DNA from: Alloscardovia venturai
GTDB taxonomy: Bacteria; Actinomycetota; Actinomycetes; Actinomycetales; Bifidobacteriaceae
DNA length: 64,000 nt
Assembly (NCBI RefSeq): GCF_042676605.1
Contig: NZ_JBHTHQ010000021.1
Coordinates: 62,001-126,000 of the forward strand
Direction: 5' to 3'
Under the pieces are notes generated by a model. That model searched no databases and was not told the DNA's origin. It saw only the letters and a list, made by a program, of their open reading frames with translations. Of this stretch, positions 1 to 9,724 are shown piece after piece. Positions within the stretch are counted from its first letter, which is position 1. Each line of letters starts with the position of its first letter. The translations under genes were made by a program, and so were the position numbers.

Positions 1-867
1 GGCACTGTGCGCTGGAATAACCAGCTCAACTGGCTTAAGACAGGAATTTTATACGCAGACCGTGTCACGACCGTATCACCGAGCTATGCTGAGGAAATTA
101 AAACCGCTGAATTTGGCAAAGGACTTGACCAGATTCTACGTATGGAGTCAGGTAAGCTTTCGGGCATTACAAACGGAATTGATACGCAGATATACAATCC
201 TGCGACGGATAAGTATCTCACTCATCATTTTTCAGCAGAAGATATGTCTGGCAAGGTGCTTGCAAAGGAAGAACTTCAAAGGCGTATGAACTTGCCGGTA
301 AGATCCGACATTCCAGTAATTGGGATAGTGTCGCGACTGACGGATCAGAAAGGCTTTGACCTTATCGTATCTGAGTTAAATAATCTTGTGCAGTACGATG
401 TGCAGCTCGTGGTACTCGGTACAGGCTATCCACAGTATGAGCATGCATTTAGATATTTTGCAGATACGTATACAGACAAGGTGTCGGCATCTATTGCGTT
501 CGATCTTTCTTTGGCGCAACTTATCTACGCTGGAAGCGATATGTTCTTGATGCCGAGTGCCTTCGAGCCGTGTGGTCTTTCTCAGATGATGGCTATGCGT
601 TATGGCACGATTCCTATCGTCCATGAAGTAGGTGGTTTGAAGGATACTGTGCAGCCGTATAACGAAGTGGACAATACCGGAACTGGTTTTAGCTTTGCTG
701 AGTTTAGCGGATACTGGATGATGCAGACCATCCTCCATGCGATGGATCTTTATAAGAACGATCCAGATAAGTGGGGGAGCCTTGTGAATCGTGCTATGAA
801 TGTAGATTTCTCGTGGTCTACAGCTTCACAGGCGTATGAGGATATGTATCGTTCCTTAAAAGCATAG
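1..867 (+). CDS. glgA: Glycogen synthase, C-terminal part (5' end outside window)
   Basis: This family transfers glucose from a nucleotide sugar (ADP-glucose in bacteria) to the non-reducing end of a growing alpha-1,4-glucan. The frame is open from the first base, so the N-terminal catalytic half is missing. What remains is a GT5 C-terminal Rossmann domain: a VSPSYAEEI segment, an ITNGID motif, an IVSRLTDQKG block, and the EPCGLSQ motif (Glu codon at 565), whose acidic residue contacts the donor sugar. A hairpin follows directly, and a glycogen phosphorylase gene lies downstream, so synthesis and breakdown of glycogen are neighbours. The family call is firm; the true start cannot be seen. Confidence 0.93.
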   Translation, partial: GTVRWNNQLNWLKTGILYADRVTTVSPSYAEEIKTAEFGKGLDQILRMESGKLSGITNGIDTQIYNPATDKYLTHHFSAEDMSGKVLAKEELQRRMNLPVRSDIPVIGIVSRLTDQKGFDLIVSELNNLVQYDVQLVVLGTGYPQYEHAFRYFADTYTDKVSASIAFDLSLAQLIYAGSDMFLMPSAFEPCGLSQMMAMRYGTIPIVHEVGGLKDTVQPYNEVDNTGTGFSFAEFSGYWMMQTILHAMDLYKNDPDKWGSLVNRAMNVDFSWSTASQAYEDMYRSLKA

Positions 868-877
868 AAAAATGAGG

Positions 878-912
878 GTGTGCAGTTCCCGTTCAAATAG
901 GGAGCTGCACAC
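878..912 (+). terminator. Hairpin terminator after glgA
   Basis: A 13-bp stem (878-890 with 900-912, one G-U pair) with a 9-nt loop starts 10 bases after the glgA stop. Only a short T run follows, so termination may be partial. Confidence 0.6.
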
Positions 913-950
913 TTTGCATGAGTAACAATTAGTGAAAATGGTTGAAAAGA

Positions 951-3365
951 ATGAAATTAACGACAAAACAATTTATTTCTGACTTTGAGCAAACTCTTCA
1001 TCGCGAAGAGATGACTACTTTCGATACGGCCACCAATTCTGAGCTTTTTGTGGCATTAGCGAAGACTGTGCGCGGGTACTACACGCCACAGTGGATTGAA
1101 CGTAATAAAGAGCTTACACAGAACAAGGAAAAGATTGCCTACTATTTCTCTATTGAATTCCTCCCGGGACGTATGCTTGAGACAAATCTTTTGAACCTCG
1201 GCATCCTTGATACTGTTAAGAAAGCATTTTCTAAGCTTGGTCTTAACTTTGAAGATGTTAAAAATGCTGAACATGATATGGCTTTAGGCAATGGTGGGTT
1301 AGGGCGCCTCGCTGCAGCGTTTATGGATTCCCTGGCCACGACTGATTACCCGGGATTTGGTAATGGTTTGCGCTATAAGTATGGCTTGTTTAAGCAGCGT
1401 ATCATTAATGGTTATCAGGTCGAGCTTCCTGATTCTTGGTTTGGTTCCATTGGCAATGTGTGGGAAACGCGCAAGGACCACGATATCGTCAATGTCCGTC
1501 TTTTCGGAGATGTCTATCTAGAAAAGGCTGAAGATGGTCATCTGCGGCCTGTATATCGAAATGCGCAGGTATTGCGAGCTGTGCCATATGATGTACCGCA
1601 ATTGGGCTACAACAATGGCAATGTTAATAATCTTCGCTTGTGGGATGTGGAAATTCCTGAAGAAGACGAACTTAATTATCGTTCTTTAGCTGATTTGCGC
1701 CGAGTACAAGACATTACTGCTATTCTCTATCCAGACGATTCCACGGATGACGGTAAAAAGCTGCGTCTCATGCAGGAATACTTCATGACGAGTGCTGGAT
1801 TGCAGACTATTATCAAGACATATCTCAAACTTGGCATGCCGCTTGAGCGTATTCATGAAAAGGTAGCGGTCCATATCAATGACACTCATCCGGCTGTCGC
1901 CCCAGCTGAATTTATGCGTTTACTCGTCGACGACTATGACATGGAGTGGGAAGATGCATGGAATGTGACTGTGAAAGTCATGAGCTATACGAATCACACG
2001 ATTTTGTCTGAGGCTCTTGAGAAGTGGAACGAAGGATTGTTCCGTTATGTCTTGCCTCGTGTCTATCAAATCATTCAAGAGATTGATCGTCGCTTCGTTG
2101 AAGAGCAGGTTGCTCAAGGTACACCTTCTGAAGTGATTGAACGTACCCGGATTATTAAGGATGGCAATGTTCATATGGCGCATCTTGCTATTATCGGTGG
2201 GCATAGTGTCAACGGTGTGGCAAAATTGCATACAGAGTTGCTCAAGGCGGATACGTTGCATGACTTTTATACGATTTCGCCTGAGAAGTTTAATAATAAG
2301 ACCAACGGTATCGTCCATCGCCGTTGGACTCAGATCGCAGCTCCGGAACTTTCTGCTGCGATAGATAAGACGATTGGCAAGGGATGGAGGAGCGATATTC
2401 ATAAGCTCCGAGCGTTAGATGAGTATGTAGATGATAAGGCTGTGCAGGAGCGATTTGCTGAAGTTAAGACTGATGCAAAGAAACGTCTTGCGCGATATAT
2501 CTACGATACTACAGGCGTTCAGGTTTCCACGGATGCTATTTTCGACGTGCAGGTTAAGCGTTTACATGCGTATAAACGTCAGCTATTGAATGTTATGTAC
2601 ATCATAAAGCTGTACTTGGAGCTGAAAGATAATCCTCAAGTAGCAAAAAACATGACTCCTCATGTTTTTATCTTTGGTGCAAAAGCGGCTCCTGGATACC
2701 ATTTTGCGAAGTCGGTTATTAAGATTATCAACGAATTAGCAAATCTCATCAATAATGATGAATCTATCCACGACAAAATTAAGGTGGTGTTCCTCGAAAA
2801 TTATCGAGTAAGCCTAGCGGAATTGATTATTCCTGCTGCTGACATTTCTGAGCAAATTTCTCTAGCTTCTAAGGAAGCTTCTGGAACTTCAAATATGAAG
2901 TTCATGATGACTGGTGCTGTGACTTTGGCTACTCTTGATGGGGCGAATATCGAGATTAAAGATGAAGTGGGAGATGACAACATCGTTATATTTGGTATGG
3001 ATAAAGATGCCGTCTACTCGCACTATGACAAGCATGACTACTCATCGCGTACGCTCTATGACTCAGATCCAACGATTCATCGTGTCATTGATACGTTCGT
3101 GGACGGGACTATCCCAAACATTCAGGCTGAAGGTAATGAGATATATAACGCACTCATTACATATAATGATGAGTACTTCTTGCTTGAAGATTTTGAATCA
3201 TATGTGAAGGCTCATGAACGTATTGCGGCAGCGTATGCAGATCAGAAGACATGGATGCATATGAGTTTGACGAATATTGCTCGCTCTGCTCGCTTTACTT
3301 CGGACGATACCATTGAGCAATATGCTCAGGAGATTTGGGGCTTAACCAAACGTAAGCACGAGTAA
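951..3365 (+). CDS. glgP: Glycogen/maltodextrin phosphorylase
   Basis: A GT35 enzyme that cleaves alpha-1,4-glucans with phosphate to give glucose-1-phosphate, using pyridoxal phosphate. The length (804 residues) is normal for the family. The cofactor-lysine signature EASGTSNMK lies near residue 645, followed by TLDGANIEI. The N-terminal part has the conserved stretch ending in GNGGLGRLAA. I chose ATG 951; an in-frame TTG at 942 adds three residues, and neither has a clear Shine-Dalgarno. The neighbour glgA suggests a role in turnover of stored glycogen. Confidence 0.95.
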   Translation: MKLTTKQFISDFEQTLHREEMTTFDTATNSELFVALAKTVRGYYTPQWIERNKELTQNKEKIAYYFSIEFLPGRMLETNLLNLGILDTVKKAFSKLGLNFEDVKNAEHDMALGNGGLGRLAAAFMDSLATTDYPGFGNGLRYKYGLFKQRIINGYQVELPDSWFGSIGNVWETRKDHDIVNVRLFGDVYLEKAEDGHLRPVYRNAQVLRAVPYDVPQLGYNNGNVNNLRLWDVEIPEEDELNYRSLADLRRVQDITAILYPDDSTDDGKKLRLMQEYFMTSAGLQTIIKTYLKLGMPLERIHEKVAVHINDTHPAVAPAEFMRLLVDDYDMEWEDAWNVTVKVMSYTNHTILSEALEKWNEGLFRYVLPRVYQIIQEIDRRFVEEQVAQGTPSEVIERTRIIKDGNVHMAHLAIIGGHSVNGVAKLHTELLKADTLHDFYTISPEKFNNKTNGIVHRRWTQIAAPELSAAIDKTIGKGWRSDIHKLRALDEYVDDKAVQERFAEVKTDAKKRLARYIYDTTGVQVSTDAIFDVQVKRLHAYKRQLLNVMYIIKLYLELKDNPQVAKNMTPHVFIFGAKAAPGYHFAKSVIKIINELANLINNDESIHDKIKVVFLENYRVSLAELIIPAADISEQISLASKEASGTSNMKFMMTGAVTLATLDGANIEIKDEVGDDNIVIFGMDKDAVYSHYDKHDYSSRTLYDSDPTIHRVIDTFVDGTIPNIQAEGNEIYNALITYNDEYFLLEDFESYVKAHERIAAAYADQKTWMHMSLTNIARSARFTSDDTIEQYAQEIWGLTKRKHE

Positions 3366-3424
3366 TTTTCTCATTCATGTTGCGGCACGTATATGCATAT
3401 ATAGCGTGTTCATGCAGATAGACG

Positions 3425-3464
3425 CACGGTGTATCGCTAGAAGGATATTGCGCGATACACCGTG
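3425..3464. terminator. Perfect 13-bp inverted repeat after glgP
   Basis: 3425-3437 pairs perfectly with 3452-3464 around a 14-nt loop. There is no T run, but the place, 60 bases after the glgP stop and before the next gene, fits a terminator or an mRNA-stabilising stem. Confidence 0.5.
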
Positions 3465-3484
3465 AGAATTACACTGTAAGAATT

Positions 3485-4036
3485 ATGAATTTTTCTATAC
3501 GCTACGTGAAACCTGACATGGTGAGCGCGTCATCTCCAGACCTTCGGGAAATTACTTCGATTTATAATGAGGCAGTAGTAGCTGGAGGAGTAACTGCTGA
3601 TACTGAGCCGCGTACTCTAGGTCAGCGTGCCGAATGGGTTAATGCTCATAGCCCACGTGAAGATTTTCCTGTCGTGGTAGCAGAGAGCGAGAGTGGAGAA
3701 ATCGCTGGCTTTGCTTCTCTATCGCGCTTTCATCCACGCGCCGGATATGACGGTATCGCCGAAGTGAGCTATTACGTGGCGAAAAAGTTTCACAAGCAGG
3801 GGCTAGGCCATCAGTTGCTGGCATGGCTCGAGAGAGCTGCTCGCGAGCGCGGCTTTCGCAAGCTTACTGCTATCATTTTTGCAGACAATCACGGCAGTAT
3901 AGCATTGATGAAAAGCCACGGATTTACACGTTATGGATTGCTCCCTCATGCTTCCTATAACGCCGTGTTAGGAAAGTACCACGACGTAGCATACTGGTAT
4001 AAAGACTTAATAGGCGAAGATTTAGCTGATAATTGA
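3485..4036 (+). CDS. GNAT N-acetyltransferase (phosphinothricin-acetyltransferase-like)
   Basis: A 183-residue GCN5-type acetyltransferase with the acetyl-CoA pyrophosphate-binding loop (KKFHKQGLGHQLL, a Q/RxxGxG variant) and the family tail with an HASYNAVLGKYHDV segment. It most resembles the PAT/YncA subfamily, which acetylates small amines such as phosphinothricin or methionine sulfoximine; the substrate here is unknown. It precedes pth in the same direction with a 32-base gap and may share its transcript. Confidence 0.85.
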   Translation: MNFSIRYVKPDMVSASSPDLREITSIYNEAVVAGGVTADTEPRTLGQRAEWVNAHSPREDFPVVVAESESGEIAGFASLSRFHPRAGYDGIAEVSYYVAKKFHKQGLGHQLLAWLERAARERGFRKLTAIIFADNHGSIALMKSHGFTRYGLLPHASYNAVLGKYHDVAYWYKDLIGEDLADN

Positions 4037-4068
4037 TATAGAAACTGATATATGAGCGAAGGGCACAG

Positions 4069-4668
4069 ATGACATCTGATTTTTGGCTTATCGTGGGTTT
4101 AGGTAATCCCGGAAAAAAGTATGAAGGTACCCGTCATAATATGGGTTTTATGGTGGCAGATGTACTTGCATCTCGCTGGAGTGTGAATTTTTCAGACCAC
4201 AAAGGACTCGCTCTACTCGGCAGGGGCGTAGCACAGCTCGATGGGCAGAGTTTCAAGTTTTTTATCGCTAAGCCTTTGACATATATGAATGATTCTGGTA
4301 CGGCGGTAGCATCCCTATGCTCGTACTATTCTATTGACCCGTCTCACGTCATCGTTCTTCATGATGATATGGATTTAGACTTTGGGCGGATTAAGGTGAA
4401 AGCCGGCGGCTCCGCGGGAGGTCATAACGGCATTAAATCTATCGACAAATCACTGGGCACACCGAAATACGGTAGAGTGCGTCTCGGAGTAGGTCATGCT
4501 GCACGTGGGTCGCGCGCTCACGAGAACACTATTAATTGGGTGCTTGGCGGTTTTAATGCGACTCAGCGTAGAGAGCTCGACGAATTCTTGATGGATGGGG
4601 CAGATGCTGCTGAATCCATTATGGTCAACGGCATACAGAAGACTCAGGAGAAGTTTAATGGCCGATAG
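4069..4668 (+). CDS. pth: Peptidyl-tRNA hydrolase
   Basis: Recycles peptidyl-tRNA released from stalled ribosomes by cleaving the ester bond between peptide and tRNA. The N-terminus has the canonical GLGNPG loop (Asn13) and TRHNMGF with catalytic His23. An HDDMDLDFG motif and the glycine-rich GGSAGGHNG segment follow. At 199 residues it has the usual size. Its last 11 bases overlap the start of mfd, indicating translational coupling. The pth-mfd-eno order is common in actinobacteria. Confidence 0.96.
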   Translation: MTSDFWLIVGLGNPGKKYEGTRHNMGFMVADVLASRWSVNFSDHKGLALLGRGVAQLDGQSFKFFIAKPLTYMNDSGTAVASLCSYYSIDPSHVIVLHDDMDLDFGRIKVKAGGSAGGHNGIKSIDKSLGTPKYGRVRLGVGHAARGSRAHENTINWVLGGFNATQRRELDEFLMDGADAAESIMVNGIQKTQEKFNGR

Positions 4669-7600
4669 GCTCAGCCTCTATGGAACACTTTCATCTGTAG
4701 CAGATTCGCTTGCTCAGGCTCGAGACTATGAAAAGATTCTCGATGAAGTACGTGGTGCTAAGAGCAATATACGGCGTATTGGGGCTGTTGCAGGTGTCCG
4801 TTCAGCATTAGAAACTCAACTTGCGAAAAAGAGTGATAGTCCGATTGTCGTGGTTGTAGCCTCTGATAGACAGGCTATCGTAACTGCAGAAGAAATTCGG
4901 TCATATTATGACGGTAACCCTGACGATATTGCTATTTTGAATGCGTGGGAGACTCTTCCTCATGAACGTCTTAGTCCTCGCGCAGACACAGTGGCACAGC
5001 GCATGGCAGTACTCTACCGCCTTGCCCACCCTGACTCAGAAGCGGTCGCTACATCAGAACTGGGACCAATTAAAGTTCTCATTATCCCCATTCGTTCATT
5101 GATTCAGCCTATCGTGGCAGGTGTCCAAGACGTCAAGCCATTAGTTTTTCGCAGGGGCGATATCATCGATATGGATGATATCGTTTCGAGGCTCATCGAA
5201 CATGCTTATGAGCGTACCGATCTTGTGATGGAAAGAGGACAGTTTGCTATACGTGGCGGAATTGTTGACATTTTCCCGCCGACGGCTCCACGTCCGGTAC
5301 GCATTGACCTCTTTGGCGATGAAATTGATGAAATCCATGAATTTCATGCTTCAGATCAGCGTACATATGGCGATAACCTTGAGTTCATGTGGGTGAGCGC
5401 TTGTCGCGAAGTTCCTCTTACCGATGAGATTCGTAAGCGTGCAAAATCGCTCATAGGGAAAATTGCTCACGCCGACGACATGTTGGAATCTATCTCTCAG
5501 GGGATTCCCGTAGAAGGTATGGAGTCCTTGATACCAGCGCTTGTCGATGATACTCAGCCCGTGTATAGTCTTTTCGCTCCAGGTACTCTCATCCTTATCC
5601 ATGATGAGGAACGTGTTCGACGTGCAGCGGATGACTTGAACAAGACCGCTCAAGAGTTTCTTGCAGCAAGCTGGCATGTGGCAGCTACAGGCGGAAAAAA
5701 TGGCGTGCCTATCAGTTTCGACAAGGCGAGTTTTATCCCATATGGCGATGTGCTTCATGACTTAGAGTCCAATCGTCAACGTGTGTGGAAGATTACTGAT
5801 TTTGGTGTCGATGATTCTCTCGAAGGTAACGTTGCTCTACACGCACAGCAGCCAGATGAGTATCGTGGCAATGAAGCAAAGGCAACAGTAGGGATAGAAA
5901 ATCTTCTTAAATTAGGTTTACATGTTGTCGTTACGTGCGCTGCACAAGGAACGCTGTCTCGCTTGCAACGCATCCTCACGCAAACACTTACTCTTGAGGG
6001 AAGTAAGGCAAGCGAGATTGAGTATACTCTCTCTCACGCAACAAACGGTTTCATCGATGAAACTGCACAAATCGCAGTGCTTACCGAAAAAGATATTACA
6101 GGTCGTTCATCTGTAGCTGCGCAAACTCGTACGCCAAGCCGTAGGCGTAAAGCAATTGACCTTGTAGAGCTCAAACCGGGTGATTTTGTAGTTCACGAAC
6201 AACATGGTATCGGTCAATTTGTCGAGCTTCAACAACGTATGGTGGGCTTAGGTAATGCCCGCAGTCAGCGTGAGTATGTTGTTCTTGAATACGCGCCGAG
6301 TAAACGTAATGCTCCTAAAGATAAGTTGTACGTTCCCGCTGATCAACTTGATCAATTAAGCAAATATATCGGTGCCGAGATACCGAAACTCAATAAGCTG
6401 GGAGGTTCGGACTGGGCTTCGACGAAGGCAAAAGCACGCAAAAAAGTCAAAGAAATTGCGCAAGACCTCGTTGCTCTTTACTCTGCACGACAGCGCACGA
6501 AAGGCTTTGCTTTTAGTCCGGATACACCGTGGCAGCGCGAACTTGAGGACGCTTTTCCTTATCAAGAAACCCCTGACCAACTCACTACTATCGATGACGT
6601 CAAGCGGGATATGGAAAAACCCATCCCCATGGACCGTCTCATATGTGGCGATGTTGGTTTTGGTAAGACTGAAATCGCAGTCCGTGCGGCGTTCAAAGCG
6701 GTGCAGGATTCCAAACAAGTAGCAGTGTTGGTGCCGACGACTCTGCTCGCTCAGCAGCACTACGAAACTTTCACAAATCGATATGAAGGTTTCCCTGTCA
6801 AAGTAGCAATTATGAGTCGCTTCCAGACTGCGAAAGAAATCAAGCAAACTGTTGCGGACATTGAGTCTGGAGTGGTAGATGTCGTCATCGGTACGCATAA
6901 GCTCTTAAACCCCAATATTAAGTTTAAGGATTTAGGACTTGTCATCATCGACGAGGAGCAGCGATTTGGCGTAGAGCACAAAGAAACACTTAAAGCACTA
7001 CGCACTAACGTAGACGTTCTCTCCCTCTCGGCGACACCGATTCCGCGTACGTTAGAGATGTCTATTACGGGACTGAGAGAGATGTCGACTCTGGCCACAC
7101 CACCTGAAGATCGACTTCCTGTACTGACCTATGTGGGAGTATATGAAGATGCGCAAGTGGTGGCGGCGATACGGCGTGAGATTTTACGTGAAGGTCAGGT
7201 GTTCTTTGTACACAATCGTGTACAGGATATTGAGAAGACAGCAGCACACATTAGCGAACTTATACCAGAAGCGCGGGTATCTACTGCACACGGCAAGATG
7301 AGTGAGAAGCAGCTTGATACTGTCATTCAAGCTTTCTGGAATCGTGATATTGATGTACTCGTCTGTACGACCATTGTGGAAACTGGGCTTGATATCTCCA
7401 ATGCTAATACGCTCATTGTGGACCGTGCAGACCGGTTCGGATTATCTCAGCTTCACCAACTTCGAGGTCGTGTAGGTCGTGGGCATGAGCGCGCTTACGC
7501 TTATTTCCTTTACGATCCAACGAAGTCCATGACACAAACTGCTCATGACCGTTTGTCTACTATCGCACAAAATACTCAGCTCGGTGCTGGATACGATGTT

Positions 7601-8218
7601 GCGATGAAAGATCTTGAACTGCGTGGTACGGGTAATTTGCTCGGGGGAGAACAGTCGGGACATATTGAAGGCGTGGGCTTTGATCTTTATGTACGCATGG
7701 TTTCCGAAGCTGTTCAAGACTATAAGGAACCTGATCGCCATGAAGCAGTAGCGGTTTCCATAGATCTTCCGGTAGAAGCATCCATTCCGCAGAGTTATAT
7801 CGACTCTGATAAGTTACGTCTCGAAGCATACCGAAAAATCGCTGCTGCGCGTACCGAGGAAGACTTTGAGGAGATTCGCAGTGAACTTATCGACCGTTAT
7901 GGCAATCCACCTCACGAGTTAGGAACTCTCTTCGACATTGCACGATTAAGAAGTCGGGCTCGTCGGATGGGCATTACCGACTTAATTGCGCAGGGTAAGA
8001 ATATTCGAGTGGTAGGCATTGATCCGCAAGAATCGGTCATGCTCAGGCTCAAGCGTATCTATAAGATTGTCCAGTGGAGGCCTGTCACTCACACTCTTAT
8101 CATTCCGACTCCATTCCAAGGTCTTTTAGGGCAGGAAGCGATGGAGACAAGCGAGGTGATTACATGGACAAATCAGCTCCTTGATGATTTGGAGTGGAAG
8201 CACACACCAAAGAGTTGA
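4658..8218 (+). CDS. mfd: Transcription-repair coupling factor
   Basis: DNA translocase that removes RNA polymerase stalled at lesions and recruits the UvrA/UvrB machinery. The N-terminal UvrB-like module is followed by the CarD/TRCF RNAP-interaction domain (GDFVVHEQHGIG) and a RecG-type helicase with Walker A GDVGFGKTE (Gly664 on) and DEEQ at 765-768. The C-terminus carries the TRCF domain. ATG 4658 was chosen because GGAG lies 7 bases upstream and the protein then begins MADRLSLYG, giving 1,186 residues; an in-frame start further upstream would lie deep inside pth. UvrB, its partner, is encoded at 41.9 kb. Confidence 0.96.
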   Translation: MADRLSLYGTLSSVADSLAQARDYEKILDEVRGAKSNIRRIGAVAGVRSALETQLAKKSDSPIVVVVASDRQAIVTAEEIRSYYDGNPDDIAILNAWETLPHERLSPRADTVAQRMAVLYRLAHPDSEAVATSELGPIKVLIIPIRSLIQPIVAGVQDVKPLVFRRGDIIDMDDIVSRLIEHAYERTDLVMERGQFAIRGGIVDIFPPTAPRPVRIDLFGDEIDEIHEFHASDQRTYGDNLEFMWVSACREVPLTDEIRKRAKSLIGKIAHADDMLESISQGIPVEGMESLIPALVDDTQPVYSLFAPGTLILIHDEERVRRAADDLNKTAQEFLAASWHVAATGGKNGVPISFDKASFIPYGDVLHDLESNRQRVWKITDFGVDDSLEGNVALHAQQPDEYRGNEAKATVGIENLLKLGLHVVVTCAAQGTLSRLQRILTQTLTLEGSKASEIEYTLSHATNGFIDETAQIAVLTEKDITGRSSVAAQTRTPSRRRKAIDLVELKPGDFVVHEQHGIGQFVELQQRMVGLGNARSQREYVVLEYAPSKRNAPKDKLYVPADQLDQLSKYIGAEIPKLNKLGGSDWASTKAKARKKVKEIAQDLVALYSARQRTKGFAFSPDTPWQRELEDAFPYQETPDQLTTIDDVKRDMEKPIPMDRLICGDVGFGKTEIAVRAAFKAVQDSKQVAVLVPTTLLAQQHYETFTNRYEGFPVKVAIMSRFQTAKEIKQTVADIESGVVDVVIGTHKLLNPNIKFKDLGLVIIDEEQRFGVEHKETLKALRTNVDVLSLSATPIPRTLEMSITGLREMSTLATPPEDRLPVLTYVGVYEDAQVVAAIRREILREGQVFFVHNRVQDIEKTAAHISELIPEARVSTAHGKMSEKQLDTVIQAFWNRDIDVLVCTTIVETGLDISNANTLIVDRADRFGLSQLHQLRGRVGRGHERAYAYFLYDPTKSMTQTAHDRLSTIAQNTQLGAGYDVAMKDLELRGTGNLLGGEQSGHIEGVGFDLYVRMVSEAVQDYKEPDRHEAVAVSIDLPVEASIPQSYIDSDKLRLEAYRKIAAARTEEDFEEIRSELIDRYGNPPHELGTLFDIARLRSRARRMGITDLIAQGKNIRVVGIDPQESVMLRLKRIYKIVQWRPVTHTLIIPTPFQGLLGQEAMETSEVITWTNQLLDDLEWKHTPKS

Positions 8219-8291
8219 TGGAGAGTCCTCTATCGTCCATAAAACGCATTATTCTAGTGATTGAAATCACAACCTAGTTTAAGGAGTAGTT

Positions 8292-9590
8292 GTGTCCGCA
8301 ATTGAAAGTGTATACGCACGTCAAATTCTTGATTCCCGCGGTAACCCAACCGTAGAAGTTGTTCTCTCCACTGAGTTCGGCGTCACGGGCAAGGGTCTTG
8401 TTCCATCTGGTGCTTCAACTGGTGAAGCAGAAGCTTGGGAACGTCGCGATGGTGATAAGTCTGTCTACATGGGCAAGGGTGTCCTCGATGCAGTAAAGGC
8501 TGTCAATGAGGTTATCGCTCCTGCTGTCATCGGCATGGAAGTATCTGATCAGCGTTCTCTTGATGCAACCATGATTGAGCTTGATGGTACGCCAAATAAG
8601 GGCAAGCTCGGTGCAAACGCAATTCTCGGCGTTTCTCTCGCAGCAATCTATGCAGCAGCTGAAGAAGCAGATCAGCCTTTGTATCGTTATCTTGGCGGTA
8701 CTAATGGTCACATCTTGCCAGTACCAAATATGAATATCATGAATGGTGGTGCACACGCTGACTTCGCAACTGATATCCAGGAATACATGATTTCCCCTTA
8801 TGGTTTCGAGACTTATAGTGATGCTCTCCGCGCAGGCGTTGAAGTGTATCACACCTTGAAGAACGTTTTGAAGAAGGAAGGTCTCGCTACTGGTCTCGGT
8901 GACGAGGGTGGCTTCGCTCCAAAGATGAAGTCCAACGAAGACTCCCTGAAGTACATCATGTCTGCTATTGAAGCAGCTGGTTATGAGCCTGGTAAGCAGA
9001 TTGGCATTTCCCTTGATGTAGCTTCTTCTGAGTTTTACAACAAGGAAACAGGCAAGTATCGCTTCGATGGCGAAGAGCGTGAAGCAGCATACATGCTCGA
9101 TTACTATGAGAACCTCATCAACGAGTATCCAATCGTTTCCATCGAAGACCCATTCCAAGAAGAAGGATGGGACGACTGGGCAGCTATCACCGCTCGTCTA
9201 GGTGACCGTCTCCAGTTCGTTGGCGATGATTTGCTCGTAACGAACCCAGCACGTCTTGCTAAGGGTATTGAGCTCGGCGCAGCAAACTCCTTGCTCGTTA
9301 AACTCAATCAGATTGGTTCTGTGACGGAAACTCTCGACGCTATTGAGCTCGCTACCAAGAATGGTTTCACTTCTATGGTTTCCCATCGTTCTGGTGAGAC
9401 TTCCGATACTACTATTTCTGATCTTGCTGTTGCTAAGAACACTGGTCAGATTAAGACTGGTGCTCCTGCTCGTGGTGAGCGTATTGCTAAGTACAACCGT
9501 CTCATTGAGATTGAGGAAGAGCTCGGCTCCAATGCGCAGTATGCAGGTTACTCTGCATTCAAGGCTTGCAAGAAGTACATCGAAAAGTAA
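8292..9590 (+). CDS. eno: Enolase
   Basis: Converts 2-phosphoglycerate to phosphoenolpyruvate. The start is GTG, with AAGGAG 5 bases upstream. Seen: the N-terminal DSRGNPTVEV, a GDEGGFAP segment with Asp204-Glu205, the Mg-binding SIEDP, and VKLNQIG with catalytic Lys337. At 432 residues it is full length. Its strongly biased codon use marks it as highly expressed and creates long open frames on the other strand. A small 6-bp inverted repeat (8257-8270) lies in its leader. A strong terminator follows, so eno is probably its own unit. Confidence 0.98.
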   Translation: MSAIESVYARQILDSRGNPTVEVVLSTEFGVTGKGLVPSGASTGEAEAWERRDGDKSVYMGKGVLDAVKAVNEVIAPAVIGMEVSDQRSLDATMIELDGTPNKGKLGANAILGVSLAAIYAAAEEADQPLYRYLGGTNGHILPVPNMNIMNGGAHADFATDIQEYMISPYGFETYSDALRAGVEVYHTLKNVLKKEGLATGLGDEGGFAPKMKSNEDSLKYIMSAIEAAGYEPGKQIGISLDVASSEFYNKETGKYRFDGEEREAAYMLDYYENLINEYPIVSIEDPFQEEGWDDWAAITARLGDRLQFVGDDLLVTNPARLAKGIELGAANSLLVKLNQIGSVTETLDAIELATKNGFTSMVSHRSGETSDTTISDLAVAKNTGQIKTGAPARGERIAKYNRLIEIEEELGSNAQYAGYSAFKACKKYIEK

Positions 9591-9668
9591 GATGTGACCT
9601 TATTTCTACGCTCATGTGTGTAGCGTGATTTTCTTCACGCACGTATGTGGCGTTGTGAGATGAGTTAT

Positions 9669-9720
9669 CCCATCGTAGTCCTCTGTTCATGCGAACAGTC
9701 GAGTGCGATGGGTATTTTTT
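9669..9720 (+). terminator. Rho-independent terminator of eno
   Basis: A two-tier hairpin: the outer stem CCCATCG/CGATGGG (9669-9675 with 9706-9712) and the inner stem CTGTTC/GAACAG, followed by six T at 9715-9720. It ends 5 bases before the chosen start of the next gene, which excludes the upstream in-frame ATG at 9689 as a useful start. Confidence 0.85.
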
Positions 9721-9724
9721 AGAT

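Noticed and set aside
8415..9158. 247-codon open frame opposite enolase
   Set aside because: Cys-rich, patternless translation typical of antisense frames of highly expressed genes.
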